Positions 31,614 through 40,416 of a stretch of 64,000 nt of DNA are shown one piece after another. The translations under genes and the position numbers were made by a program. Under the pieces are notes generated by a model. That model was given only the letters and a program-made list of their open reading frames with translations, was not told where the DNA came from and did no database searches. The stretch's first letter is position 1. Every line of letters begins with the position of its first letter. Location: assembly GCA_040757595.1 (NCBI GenBank), contig JBFLWP010000002.1, positions 167,832-231,831 on the forward strand. The letters are read 5' to 3'. The DNA is from Nitrospirota bacterium (GTDB lineage Bacteria; Nitrospirota; Nitrospiria; Nitrospirales; Nitrospiraceae).

Positions 31614-32114
31614 ATGCGCTCCATCGAGCGATCGCCGCTCGCTCGCCTCCAGGTTCTTTTTCCGCTGCTCGCCGCGGGCCTCTGGCTCTCGGGAGGTTGC
31701 GCCACGAAAGGCGATCTGGAAAGCTTGAAGCAGGAGATCGAAGCCTCCTCCGCGGCCAAGGTCGAATCCCTCAAAGGCGAGACCAAGAGCGGCTTCGAGG
31801 CGACCAGGAAGCAGATTGAAGAGCGGGAAAAGCAGCTCGCGCAGGACCTCAAGGCCCAGCAGGAGGCGCTGGCCAAACTGACCGAGTCGCTCAAGAGCGA
31901 GCAGGCCAGGCTGGCCGATCTGAGCGCCAAGCTCGACGCCCTCTCCAAGGACCAGGCCGAGGTCCACTCGGCGGTCAAGACCTCGACCCAGATGCTGCGC
32001 GATTTTCTGAAGACGGAGGAAGCGCGGCTGCAGGCGAGCTTGAACGCCGTGCAAGGGATGCTGAAGAGCGCCGCGTCCGACGACAAGCCCAAGGAAGCCA
32101 AGCCCGTCCATTAA
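31614..32114 (+). CDS. Coiled-coil lipoprotein at the end of the respiratory operon
   Basis: The 166-residue protein has a lipobox (LSGGC, Cys about 29) followed by an almost uninterrupted coiled coil (33-150; KQIEEREKQLAQDLKAQQEALAKL) and a short charged tail. An AGGAGGGACCC ribosome-binding site precedes the ATG, 21 bases after the diheme gene. It resembles Lpp-like or spacer lipoproteins and carries no redox motif. It could stabilise the periplasmic arms of the complex. It ends nine bases before the convergent ubiA gene. Confidence 0.7.
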   Translation: MRSIERSPLARLQVLFPLLAAGLWLSGGCATKGDLESLKQEIEASSAAKVESLKGETKSGFEATRKQIEEREKQLAQDLKAQQEALAKLTESLKSEQARLADLSAKLDALSKDQAEVHSAVKTSTQMLRDFLKTEEARLQASLNAVQGMLKSAASDDKPKEAKPVH

Positions 32115-32123
32115 GCCGGTCCG

Positions 32124-33029
32124 CTACACCGTTCCTCCCCAGATTCCCAGCAGAATTCCCCAGCCCGCCCAGACATGCTGCTTGAAGAGCGTGAAGGCCT
32201 GCTCCGGTGACGGGGACTCGCGAAGCCGACGCACCTGCCACAGAAAAAACAGGCCGACCGCCGCCAGCGCCGCGTAAAAGAGGGGACCGAGACCGACCAG
32301 CCACCCTGCGGTGGCCAGCAGGAGCACCATCCCCGTCAGCGACAGGCCGACGGCCAGCCAGGTCTGGGCTCCGAACAGGATCGCCGCCGACTTGACGCCG
32401 ATCCGGACGTCGTCCTCGCGGTCCTGCAGGGCGTAGATCGTGTCGTAGGCCAGGGTCCACAGGGCGATGCTTCCGTAGAGGAACCAGACCGGCGGGTCGA
32501 GACTGTTCCGCACGGCCGCCCAGGCCATGACCGTGCCCCAGCCGAACGCCAGCCCCAGCATGGCCTGGGGAAGCCGGATGACTCGCTTGGCGAAGGGGTA
32601 GAGGGCGGCCAGAAGCAGGGCGATCGGGCCCAGGAGCAGGGTCAGACGGTTCAGGAAGAGCAGCAAGCCCCCGGCCAGGCCCAGCAGCAGGAGCGCCAGG
32701 CGCCGGGCGTCAGACGGGGCCAGGGCCCCGCTGGCTAGAGGCCGCGATCTGGTCCGGCTCACCTGGCGATCGAAAGGCCGGTCGGCCAGGTCGTTGAGGA
32801 CCACGCCGGCGCTGCGCATCAGAAACGAGCCGGCGACGAAAATCGCCAGGAGCGTCGGAGACGGGCGGCCTTTGGAGGCCAGAAACAGCCCCCACAGGGT
32901 CGGGAGCATCAGCAAGAGCGTGCCGGACTGGTTGGAGAGGCGGATCAGCCGAGCCAGGGCCGCCCAGTCCGGGCGCGAAGAGGGGGGAGAAGCGGGCGAA
33001 GGGCGCTCTGCCGCCGGGGGTGGTAACAT
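32124..33029 (-). CDS. ubiA: UbiA-family prenyltransferase (4-hydroxybenzoate type)
   Basis: The ATG at 33029 gives 301 residues; a longer TTG start is less likely. About eight or nine membrane helices and both Asp-rich Mg-prenyl-diphosphate motifs are present: NDLADRPFD with QVSRTRSRPLASG, and DTIYALQDREDD. UbiA enzymes attach a polyprenyl chain to an aromatic ring in quinone synthesis. The R-T-R-S-R-P-L motif favours the 4-hydroxybenzoate branch over heme O synthase or MenA. Nitrospira are thought to use menaquinone-type or related quinones, so the exact substrate remains open. It stands alone on the minus strand, convergent with the respiratory operon. Confidence 0.88.
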   Translation of the reverse strand: MLPPPAAERPSPASPPSSRPDWAALARLIRLSNQSGTLLLMLPTLWGLFLASKGRPSPTLLAIFVAGSFLMRSAGVVLNDLADRPFDRQVSRTRSRPLASGALAPSDARRLALLLLGLAGGLLLFLNRLTLLLGPIALLLAALYPFAKRVIRLPQAMLGLAFGWGTVMAWAAVRNSLDPPVWFLYGSIALWTLAYDTIYALQDREDDVRIGVKSAAILFGAQTWLAVGLSLTGMVLLLATAGWLVGLGPLFYAALAAVGLFFLWQVRRLRESPSPEQAFTLFKQHVWAGWGILLGIWGGTV

Positions 33030-33170
33030 GGGCCGGACCTTAGCCCAAGCCAAGCACCCTGTCAACGCGAGCGTTTCAGGTTGCTTGAACCGTCGGTTTC
33101 CGGTATAACCCTAGGCTCGTGTGGGCTGCGGATGTTTCCCTTTAGCCCCCTACCTCCGGCTGCTCCCCCA

Positions 33171-35072
33171 ATGGCACGTCTGACCCTCGCGCTGGTCCTG
33201 GCGGCGGTTCTGGCCGGCTGTGCCGGCCTGACCTCCAGGCCCTGGTTCGGCTCCGATTCGCAGGGTTACTGGCTGCCCCTGACGGTCAACCTCCAGCTTG
33301 ACCCCTCCGTGACCGGCGCGGGACTGGAGTATAACGATGCCTGCGGACAGGCCCAGGTGCTTCAACTCGGGGACCGGTTTCGGGCTTCGTTGAAGCGGGA
33401 GATCGGCATGACCTTCGAGCACCTCCAGATGGAGGGGGGACCGCAATTCCCCGGCCCAAGCGAGCCGCCTGACGCCGTGGTCCAGGTTTCGCTGGGCCTC
33501 AAGGAGTTGCGGCTCTTCATCCCCCGCCATGAGACGAACTCCTATGCGGCGGCCGTCTCGCTGGGCGCGACGGTGAACTACGTGGACGTGGACGGGACGG
33601 TCCTCTATACCAAAAGCCTCAAAACCGAGGCCCGGGGGAACGTGGACACGGAGCGGGACGCCTGCGACGTGCAAGGACTGGCCGATCTGGCCAACGAGGC
33701 CGTGGCCAAAATGGCCGAGGGATTCAAGAAGCACCTCGGCTCCTCGACCAAGATCCAGCAGGTCGCGACCGCCAAGCGGCAGGGGAGGAGACCGGTGGTG
33801 GCCGGGATCGCTCCAGGGGCCAGCAAGAGCGGTCCGGATTTGGCTGCGACCGCCGCAGGGCCGGCTGCGGCTGCCCCCGCGCAGCAGGGGGCTCCGACGG
33901 CCCTGTCCTTCCGGGCCATGCTCAAGGACGAAGGTCAGGATCAGGTCCTGGAGGGGGAAGAGCGGGTAACTCTTCGGGTGGAGGTCAAGAACGAGGGCCC
34001 CGGCTTTGCGAACGGCGTCGTCGTGGCGCTGAAGGGCGGGCCGGTCCTGGCCAAGACCCTGCCCGCGCAGATTCCGGTGGGCGATCTCGCGCCGGGCGAG
34101 AGCAAGCGGGTGGAAGCCAGCGGGACCCTGCCGGTCGTGTCCGACGAGCGGCAAGGGGAGCTGACCGTCTCGGTCGAGGCCGCCTCGCCGGTGTTGGGCC
34201 AGATTCGGCCCAAGAAATTCATTGCGGCCATGCGTCCGGGGCGGGCGGAGCAGTTGGAGGTCCTCTCGGTGGACGTGGACCAGGTGCCACGGTTGGTCCG
34301 CGGGGCCGTGCGGAGGAACGCCGCCGCCGTGGCGATCGGCATCGGGACTTATCGGGATCCGGACCTGTCGGGCGTCAAGTTTGCCGTCCACGACGCGGAG
34401 ATCATGGCCCAGTATTTCCAGAACGTGATCGGCATTCCCGAAGACCGGGTCAAACTCCTGACCGACGAGCACGTGTTGAAGCCGGATCTGGCGGAGGTCT
34501 TCGAGGACTGGTTGCCGCAACGGGTGGGGCCTGACGGCTTGGTGCTGATCTACTTCTCCGGCCGGGCCGTGGTGGATCCGGCCACCGGCGCGGTCTCCCT
34601 GCTCCCCCACGAGGGGAGTCCCGAGGCCCCGCTCAAGGCATTCTCCCTTCGCCGGCTGCAGACGGCGCTGACGCGCCTGCCCATCCAGCGGGCGATCCTG
34701 ATGCTGGACGTCACGCCGATGGGACCCACCGCCGCGATCGAGCAGGACGATAGAGAGCCGGTGTGGGTCGCCCCCTCCGTGACCGACGGGAAGCTGGTGC
34801 AGCTTCTGAGCACGAGCAAGATCCAGACGGCTCAGCAGCACGAGGCGGGCCAGCACGGGCTCTTCACCTATTATCTGCTCAAGGGCTTGCGGGGGGCCGC
34901 CGACAAGGACAAGAACGGCGTGGTGGCGCTCGGCGAGCTGTTCGACTATGCGCGGGTCCAGGTGATCCAGACTGCCAAGGCCCAGTACGGGCGCGAGCAG
35001 GAGCCGGCCTGTGTGCCGGCACTCGATCCCACCCACAAGGCCTGGAACCTTCCTCTGGCCCGTCTCAAGTGA
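33171..35072 (+). CDS. Lipoprotein with inactive caspase-like domain
   Basis: The start at 33171 begins a lipoprotein signal (ARLTLALVLAAVLAGC); earlier in-frame starts are possible. The product is 633 residues. Residues 20-200 are unassigned beta-rich sequence. Residues 245-370 look like an Ig/CARDB-type domain (ERVTLRVEVKNEGPGFANGV). Residues about 410-620 align with the caspase domain of the products at 10320 and 13993 (AAAVAIGIGTYRDPDL, GLFTYYLLKGLRGAADKDKNG). The catalytic His position reads R465 (YFSGRA instead of YxGHG), and the Cys position reads T515 (LDVTPMG instead of LDSCFSG). It is therefore a pseudoprotease, perhaps a scaffold or binding protein. Confidence 0.8.
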   Translation: MARLTLALVLAAVLAGCAGLTSRPWFGSDSQGYWLPLTVNLQLDPSVTGAGLEYNDACGQAQVLQLGDRFRASLKREIGMTFEHLQMEGGPQFPGPSEPPDAVVQVSLGLKELRLFIPRHETNSYAAAVSLGATVNYVDVDGTVLYTKSLKTEARGNVDTERDACDVQGLADLANEAVAKMAEGFKKHLGSSTKIQQVATAKRQGRRPVVAGIAPGASKSGPDLAATAAGPAAAAPAQQGAPTALSFRAMLKDEGQDQVLEGEERVTLRVEVKNEGPGFANGVVVALKGGPVLAKTLPAQIPVGDLAPGESKRVEASGTLPVVSDERQGELTVSVEAASPVLGQIRPKKFIAAMRPGRAEQLEVLSVDVDQVPRLVRGAVRRNAAAVAIGIGTYRDPDLSGVKFAVHDAEIMAQYFQNVIGIPEDRVKLLTDEHVLKPDLAEVFEDWLPQRVGPDGLVLIYFSGRAVVDPATGAVSLLPHEGSPEAPLKAFSLRRLQTALTRLPIQRAILMLDVTPMGPTAAIEQDDREPVWVAPSVTDGKLVQLLSTSKIQTAQQHEAGQHGLFTYYLLKGLRGAADKDKNGVVALGELFDYARVQVIQTAKAQYGREQEPACVPALDPTHKAWNLPLARLK

Positions 35073-35161
35073 GGTGCCCGGCACGGACACAGGCCGGCTC
35101 GGCTTCCCCGTGGCAGCCTCAATTCGTGACGGGGAGCGGCGGAGACGGTTCGGTGGATCGG

Positions 35162-35191
35162 TTGACAGGCTCGTGAGGACCTGCGTATCAT
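35162..35191 (+). promoter_or_regulatory. Promoter of tRNA-Thr
   Basis: TTGACA (35162-35167), 18 bases, TATCAT (35186-35191), about 60 bases upstream of the tRNA 5' end. Confidence 0.65.
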
Positions 35192-35253
35192 GCCGCCCAT
35201 GGTCGCGCGGGCCGCGACGCTCGACACGTCTCCCGACCCTCGTACAGATCGGC

Positions 35254-35328
35254 GCCGGCGTAGCTCAGTGGCAGAGCAGCTGATTCGTAATCAGCAGGTC
35301 GGTGGTTCAATCCCACTCGCCGGCTCCA
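35254..35328 (+). tRNA. tRNA-Thr (anticodon CGT)
   Basis: A complete 75-base cloverleaf: acceptor GCCGGCG/CGCCGGC, D arm GCTC-AGTGGCA-GAGC, anticodon arm GCTGA-TTCGTAA-TCAGC with anticodon CGT, variable AGGTC, T arm GGTGG-TTCAATC-CCACT, discriminator T and encoded CCA. It would read ACG codons. Its last part is repeated at 35479. Confidence 0.95.
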
Positions 35329-35511
35329 GTTTCTCCGTACCCCACCAGCCCCGGCGTCCGTACGAACCACCGACCTGGGGGATCTGAAGGGGGCGTGCCC
35401 CCTTCATGGGGATCGTACAAGGGGGCTGGCCCCCTTCGTAGGAGCTGGCGAGGCAGGTTTCAGAGCCGAGCCAGCGACGGTCGGTGGTTCAATCCCACTC
35501 GCCGGCTCCAG
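35297..35511. repeat. 33-bp duplication of the tRNA-Thr 3' end (att-like) with two internal hairpins
   Basis: The last 32 bases of tRNA-Thr plus one base (35297-35329) recur exactly at 35479-35511. The 149 bases between hold two nearly perfect palindromes, GAAGGGGGC-GT-GCCCCCTTC (35386-35405) and AAGGGGGC-TG-GCCCCCTT (35419-35436), and no gene. Direct repeats of a tRNA 3' end are the usual result of tyrosine-integrase insertion, so this looks like an attL/attR pair around a collapsed or very small element. Confidence 0.75.
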
Positions 35512-35786
35512 CCGTTTCTTTCTTCCCCGAACACACCGTTCAGTCTGCCGCTCCTTCGACATCCGCCGCGCTTTCTGAAAGGCGCCAGAACGCGACGCGC
35601 TCTCAAGTTTCCTCATCTCCACAGCCCCGGTCTCTGAACATCAGGTCCCACTAACCGGCAGTAACCGCCAACTGCCAACGAAGGAGCCAGCTTCACTAAG
35701 GTCTGTGGAGCCCCCGTCCGATAGGGAGGTGTCCATTAACCTTAACCAGGCCGGGGGGGGAGGCCCGCGGCTAGAAGGAGGACCCC
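35512..35786. other. Gene-free spacer before the repeat protein
   Basis: Nothing is certain here. A C/T-rich stretch runs from 35512 to 35640, and words such as GTAACCGCCAACTGCCAACG follow at about 35660. Confidence 0.4.
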
Positions 35787-36230
35787 ATGCAACGCACGAT
35801 CGGCGTATTGGCGGTGGTGGCGGTTCTGGGAATCGTCGGAGTGCCCGTGGCGGCGCTCGCCGGTTCTTCTGAGCCAATCTGGTCAACGGACACGGTTATG
35901 CCGGAGCAGCCCATGAAGAAGGCGGACGCGTGTCCCAAGGCGAAGCCCTACGACGGGCCCGTGTGGTCCACGGACGCGGTCGAAGCCTCGCCGTGCGGAA
36001 CGATGTCGGCCTCGTCCCCGTCGAAGAAGGCGGATAAGAAGGACGGCATGATGAAAGAGGCGCCCAAGAAGTCGTCGATGGTCCCTTGCTCCAAGGCGAA
36101 GCCCTACGACGGGCCCGTGTGGTCCACGGACACGGTGGACGCTATGCCGTGCGAGAAGGAGAAAATGGCGGCCTCGGCACCCAAGGGGAAGCCTTACGAC
36201 GGGCCTGTCTGGTCGACGGACCCCAGGTAA
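35787..36230 (+). CDS. Exported PYDGPVWSTD-repeat protein
   Basis: The ATG follows GAAGGAGGACCCC and gives 147 residues with a Sec signal ending AALA (about 25). The mature part contains three copies of a motif AKPYDGPVWSTD (G-K in the third) plus a shorter first copy (SEPIWSTD), separated by Lys/Met/Ser-rich linkers with isolated Cys residues (ACPKAKPYDG, SPCG, VPCSKAKPYDG, MPCEKEK). No family is recognised. The unit spacing is irregular. The Cys and Met content could bind metals or form disulfides. It is probably a periplasmic or surface protein. Confidence 0.7.
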   Translation: MQRTIGVLAVVAVLGIVGVPVAALAGSSEPIWSTDTVMPEQPMKKADACPKAKPYDGPVWSTDAVEASPCGTMSASSPSKKADKKDGMMKEAPKKSSMVPCSKAKPYDGPVWSTDTVDAMPCEKEKMAASAPKGKPYDGPVWSTDPR

Positions 36231-36377
36231 ATCCTGGGCCGCTGACCGGCCGGGCACAGCCAATCATGACCCCACGACCCTGCGGAGATCTTCTCCCCGG
36301 GGTCGTGGCGCGCCCTGCGCCTGCAAGCTTTGCCAATCATGCCAACCTTGCGCAAGCCGTGAAGACGGGAGCGTGGT

Positions 36378-38438
36378 CTAGATCTTTCGGGGGGCGTCCA
36401 AGATTTCCCGCACGGTGCGAAGGAGCACGGCGGCCTCGATCGGCTTCGGAAGAAAGAACGTGCCGGGGTTGATCTTGCCGTGATGCACCACGGCCGCGTC
36501 GCTGTAGCCGGACATGTACAACACCTTCATGTCCGGGCGTATTGGCCGAAGGCGATCGGCGAGCTCGGGGCCGCTCATCTGGGGCATCACCACGTCGGTC
36601 AGCAGCAGGTGAATCGGGGCGACCGATTGGTTCGCCACCATCAGGGCCTCGAATCCGTGGCGGGCTTCGAGCACCGTATAGCCGCGACTCGCGAGCGTCT
36701 CGCGGACGAGGGTCCGAACCCCCGGCTGGTCTTCTGCCAAGAGGATCGTCTCCGTGCCCCCCATTGCCGTCTCCTCGCTCGGGGCTCGTTCAACCGGCTT
36801 TGCTGCACCGTCAATTCGTGGGAGATAGATTCTGAAGGTGCTCCCGCGTCCCGGCTCGCTGTAGACAAAGACATAGCCGCCGCTCTGCTTCACGATTCCG
36901 TAGACGGTGGAGAGTCCGAGCCCGGTGCCTTCGCCGACCGGCTTGGTCGTGAAGAAGGGCTCGAAGATGCGGGCCTGGGTCTCCGGATCCATGCCGCACC
37001 CGGTGTCGCTCACCGAGAGCGTCACGTAGCGTCCGGGACGGACTATCTGTCCGTGGCGGGCGGATTCGGTGATGTCCCGGTTCCTGGTTTCAATGGTGAG
37101 CCGGCCTCCGCGCCGCATCGCATCGCGGGCGTTCACCGCAAGGTTCATGATAACCTGCTGCATCTGTCCTTCATCGGCTTTCACCGGCCCGACCGTTTGA
37201 TCCAGATCCGTGGACAGGTCAATGTCCTCACCCAAGAGGCGCTGGAGCATGGCGCTCATCCGGCTGACCACGGCATTCAGGTCAATGACGGTGGGCACCA
37301 GGACTTGCTTCCGGCTGAAGGCGAGGAGCTGTTGGATGAGCGAGGCGGCGCTTTCTGTCGCCTGCTTGATCTGTTGAACACTGGTGCGGAGGCGCTGGTC
37401 CGTGCCATATTCCTCCAAAAGAAGCACGCTGTACCCGTTGATCACCATCAACAAGTTATTGAAGTCATGGGCCAAGCCCCCGGCGAGCCTGCCGACCGCC
37501 TCCATCTTCTGCGCATGGCGAAGCTGCGCTTCGCTCTGCCGAAGCGCCTCTTCAGCGGACTTGCGCTCGGTAATGCCCTGAATCTGCGAAATGAAGTGCA
37601 CCGGCCTCCCTTGGGTGTCTCGAACCAGGGACACGCTCAGCAGAATCCAGACCGTATGCCCCAGCTTGTGGAAGTACCGTTTCTCCATCTGGTAGGTGTG
37701 AATCTCACCCGCCAGCATTTGGCGCACATAGTCAAGATCACGTTCGAGATCATCCGGATGCGTGATGTCCTGGAAGGTCTTAGCGAGCAACTCCTCCGCC
37801 GAGTAGCCGGTCAGATCGCACAACGAGCGGTTCACCTTGAGCCAGCGGCCGTCGGGAGCTACGAGCGCCATGCCGATCGCTGCGTTCTCGAACGCACTGC
37901 TGAATTGCTGCTCGCTGTGCCTGAGGGCCTCCTCCGCCCGGCGCCGTTCGCGTATCTCCCTTTCCAGTGCTGAGCGTTTAGCCAGCTCATCCGCCATGCT
38001 CGTCTCCGCCGCATGGCGGGCTCGGCGTTGCCACTGGATGAGGCCGACCGCCACGAGGCCGATGAAGAGGTACAGCCCAAAGTCGAGCCGATCGGCTGGA
38101 GCCGCAATGGCCAGAGACCCGCGCGGCGCGATAAAGAAATAGTTGGCGGAGAGAAGCGCGAGGCCGAGCGCGAGAAGTGAGGCGCCCGTATCGGTGTACA
38201 GGATGGCGATGAGCACGGCCAGGATGAAGGTCACGAAGGGATCACGATCGCCTAAAAGCGGGTCGAGCAGCATGCGCGAGCCGGTTGCGAGGAGCACGAC
38301 CCCGACGGCGACGAGGCAATGGAGAGGCCGGGAGCCTTTCAAAGGAGAGGGAAGACGCACAGGGCAAGCTCCATCTCCGTGACGTACCGGACGGATCTTA
38401 AACGAATGACTTGGCGCTAAGGTTATAAGGAAAAACAC
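36378..38438 (-). CDS. Hybrid sensor histidine kinase with C-terminal receiver
   Basis: Up to 686 residues from a GTG; the start is uncertain. The order is: four membrane helices in a DUF4118-like block (about 38-135), a helical linker, a PAS domain (175-295, ENAAIGMALVAPDGRWLKVN, ending in a PAC segment), HisKA with phosphoacceptor H324 in GLAHDFNN, HATPase (NLAVNARDAM, DTGCGMD, GTGLGLSTVYG), and a receiver domain (ILLAEDQPGVR, phosphorylatable Asp in LLTDVVMP, Lys in FLPKP). Membrane-bound hybrid kinases of this type relay phosphate from their own His to their own Asp. The cognate output protein is not adjacent. Confidence 0.9.
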   Translation of the reverse strand: MFFLITLAPSHSFKIRPVRHGDGACPVRLPSPLKGSRPLHCLVAVGVVLLATGSRMLLDPLLGDRDPFVTFILAVLIAILYTDTGASLLALGLALLSANYFFIAPRGSLAIAAPADRLDFGLYLFIGLVAVGLIQWQRRARHAAETSMADELAKRSALEREIRERRRAEEALRHSEQQFSSAFENAAIGMALVAPDGRWLKVNRSLCDLTGYSAEELLAKTFQDITHPDDLERDLDYVRQMLAGEIHTYQMEKRYFHKLGHTVWILLSVSLVRDTQGRPVHFISQIQGITERKSAEEALRQSEAQLRHAQKMEAVGRLAGGLAHDFNNLLMVINGYSVLLLEEYGTDQRLRTSVQQIKQATESAASLIQQLLAFSRKQVLVPTVIDLNAVVSRMSAMLQRLLGEDIDLSTDLDQTVGPVKADEGQMQQVIMNLAVNARDAMRRGGRLTIETRNRDITESARHGQIVRPGRYVTLSVSDTGCGMDPETQARIFEPFFTTKPVGEGTGLGLSTVYGIVKQSGGYVFVYSEPGRGSTFRIYLPRIDGAAKPVERAPSEETAMGGTETILLAEDQPGVRTLVRETLASRGYTVLEARHGFEALMVANQSVAPIHLLLTDVVMPQMSGPELADRLRPIRPDMKVLYMSGYSDAAVVHHGKINPGTFFLPKPIEAAVLLRTVREILDAPRKI

Positions 38439-38594
38439 CCGGAGAGGTCAAGGACGGCGACGGGGAATTTCTGACGGTCGGCTCCGGCCAGTCGGAAGAA
38501 GTTAATCTGCGAGCGGCTCGTTGCAGCTCGTTGCTGTCAACTTTTCCCCGTTTGGAAACGTTGATGGTCGTGCCCGCGATCCACGGGACCGTGC

Positions 38595-39095
38595 TTACCG
38601 GTACTTGTTGGCGGCCCGGTAGTCCGCCGCCAATTGTGTGAGATGTCTGGTGAGTTGCTCGAAGACGCCGGCCTTTGCCTTGTCCCGCGTACCGGACAGG
38701 TAGGACTCGATGTTCCAGGCCCGGACCGCGGTCAGGAGGGCGGTGTCGCGAAAGATCGCCTTGCGGGTGACCTCCAGGGCCACATGCCCGAAGAATCCGT
38801 GGAACGTGTCGGTCGCAATGTTTTGGAGATAGACCTTGTAGGCCACCCGATCGGGGCAGCCCGGCTCGACCTTCAAGTCCGGCGCCTGGGCGATGAGCCC
38901 GGACTGGATGGCGTTTCGCAACTCCTGGGTGGTGATCCCGAAAGACTCTCCCACGTCCAGGTAGTAGGCCTCGATGGAGACGCAGTCGAGCCTGCCCAGG
39001 AACGGATCGGCCTTGGCGGCCGCCGGGAGGACGCAGAGCAGGCACGCAATCACCAACGACCGAGCCTGAACCATACGACGTCTGCGCATCATCAT
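38595..39095 (-). CDS. Exported hypothetical protein
   Basis: The ATG at 39095 follows GGAGGCAGCC and gives 166 residues. A Sec signal ends AKA before DPFLG. The mature part (RLDCVSIEAYYLDVGESFGITTQELRNAIQSGL, AYKVYLQNIATD, HVALEVTRKAIF) has an alpha/beta pattern with one pair of Cys residues (LDC and PGC) that may form a disulfide. I recognise no family. It lies 156 bases upstream of the histidine kinase gene on the same strand. Frames starting further upstream lack a ribosome-binding site. Confidence 0.65.
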   Translation of the reverse strand: MMMRRRRMVQARSLVIACLLCVLPAAAKADPFLGRLDCVSIEAYYLDVGESFGITTQELRNAIQSGLIAQAPDLKVEPGCPDRVAYKVYLQNIATDTFHGFFGHVALEVTRKAIFRDTALLTAVRAWNIESYLSGTRDKAKAGVFEQLTRHLTQLAADYRAANKYR

Positions 39096-39393
39096 GGCTG
39101 CCTCCGCTCCGTTGGACCGATAGAGAGAAGCTGGCCTGGCCCTTTCCCTGGTCCCCATTCTCTTACTTTTCCCTCTTTCCCTCAATAGGGTGGCGACTCG
39201 AGGCACCGAGGCGATGGCCGGAATCGAGAGAGTCCGCACGGTTGCGCCAGCGCCAGCGCTGTGTTATCGTGGCCGCCGTTCGGGACCGGGCCGTCCGGTC
39301 GCTTGACACGGCCATGGGACTGCGCTTGCTCCTCCGACGAGACATCGCCCATCGCGGCTTGCCGACTGTTCCTCCCTCTCCATCCCCTCGAGG

Positions 39394-40323
39394 GTGACCC
39401 CCCTTTCTGGCGAATTCACGAGCGTGCGTCGAAGCGACCATCATGTGATCGGGAGCCGGCCGCGCGTCATCCGCGTGGGGTGGTCCGCGCTCCTCTGTCT
39501 GTCTGCCTGCGTCGTCGGCATGGCGGGAGTGCCGGCCTGGGCCCAGGCCGGTGAGCCGGAAGGCCCCACGGTGATCCAGGAGGAATCTATCACTGAGGGG
39601 GTCAAGGCCGTTGTGGACGACGCCAAGGCCCTCCTGACCGCTCCGCTTCGGATGGACCGCGGGGACGCCCTCAAGGTCGGCGGCGCCTTGGCGGCCGTGG
39701 GCGGGATGTTTGCGGCGGACAAGCCGATCCGCAATCTGGTGTCGAGCAATCAATCCTCCACGGGCAAGAACGTGGCCGACGGGCTCAATACGCTGGGAAG
39801 CGCGGGAACTCTGGCGGGCTTCAACGCCGGCGTCATCGCGCTCGGCGTGGCGCAAGAGTCCTACGGAGGAAGCGGCAAGCTGAAGGAAACGGGCCTCGTC
39901 AGTTTGGAAGCGGAAGGCTTCGCGGTGGCGGCCACCGCCCTGCTCAAGGGATTGACGGGCCGGTCAAGACCGGACCAGAATCAGGGCACGACCCACTTCC
40001 GTCCTTTTTCGGGACTCAACGGTTCCTTCGCGTCCACCCATGTCGCGGCGAGCTTCGCGGTCGCGACGGTCTTCGCCGACCGGTATGGTGCGCCGGCGGG
40101 GATGGTGGGCTACACGCTCGCCACGGCCGTCGCGGCGGCCCGCGTCTACAGCGACCAGCACTTCGCCTCCGACGTGGTGGCCGCCGCCCTGATCGGCTGG
40201 GGGATGGGGTACTTCCTCAGCAAGCGCCACGGCGCGGACGAGGACCCCACGGCCTGGCAGATCCAGCCCGTGCCGATGGGCGACGGGTTGGGGGGCGGGG
40301 TGATGGTCGGCCGCCGGTTCTAA
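39394..40323 (+). CDS. PAP2-family phosphatase-like exported protein
   Basis: Up to 309 residues from a GTG (another GTG at 39424 is possible), with a signal ending AWAQA. The second half carries the three PAP2 motifs: KGLTGRSRP, ASTH (in place of the usual PSGH), and ARVYSDQHFASDV (usual SRxxxxxHxxxD). The catalytic His residues are kept, but the first Ser-Arg is A-R. PAP2 enzymes remove phosphate from lipids or undecaprenyl diphosphate; here the active site would face the periplasm or outer membrane. The last residues (GGVMVGRRF) resemble the end of an outer-membrane strand. Activity is likely but not assured. Confidence 0.8.
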   Translation: MTPLSGEFTSVRRSDHHVIGSRPRVIRVGWSALLCLSACVVGMAGVPAWAQAGEPEGPTVIQEESITEGVKAVVDDAKALLTAPLRMDRGDALKVGGALAAVGGMFAADKPIRNLVSSNQSSTGKNVADGLNTLGSAGTLAGFNAGVIALGVAQESYGGSGKLKETGLVSLEAEGFAVAATALLKGLTGRSRPDQNQGTTHFRPFSGLNGSFASTHVAASFAVATVFADRYGAPAGMVGYTLATAVAAARVYSDQHFASDVVAAALIGWGMGYFLSKRHGADEDPTAWQIQPVPMGDGLGGGVMVGRRF

Positions 40324-40340
40324 GACCGCGGCTCCTTTGC

Positions 40341-40370
40341 TTGACACCCGGTTTCGGCTGACGATATGCT
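40341..40370 (+). promoter_or_regulatory. Promoter of the HD-domain gene
   Basis: TTGACA (40341-40346), 18 bases, TATGCT (40365-40370). The first in-frame ATG (40366) is inside the -10 box, which argues for the start at 40417. Confidence 0.55.
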
Positions 40371-40416
40371 CGCCCCATCGTTTTCCAGGCCACCTGACAC
40401 GGCTGCTACCTACCAG

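Noticed and set aside
35302..35637. Plus-strand frame running through tRNA-Thr and its duplicate
   Set aside because: It translates tRNA and hairpin sequence and has no ribosome-binding site or family similarity.
36480..37973. Plus-strand open frame of 497 codons across the histidine kinase
   Set aside because: Antisense to intact kinase domains, with no conserved motif of its own.
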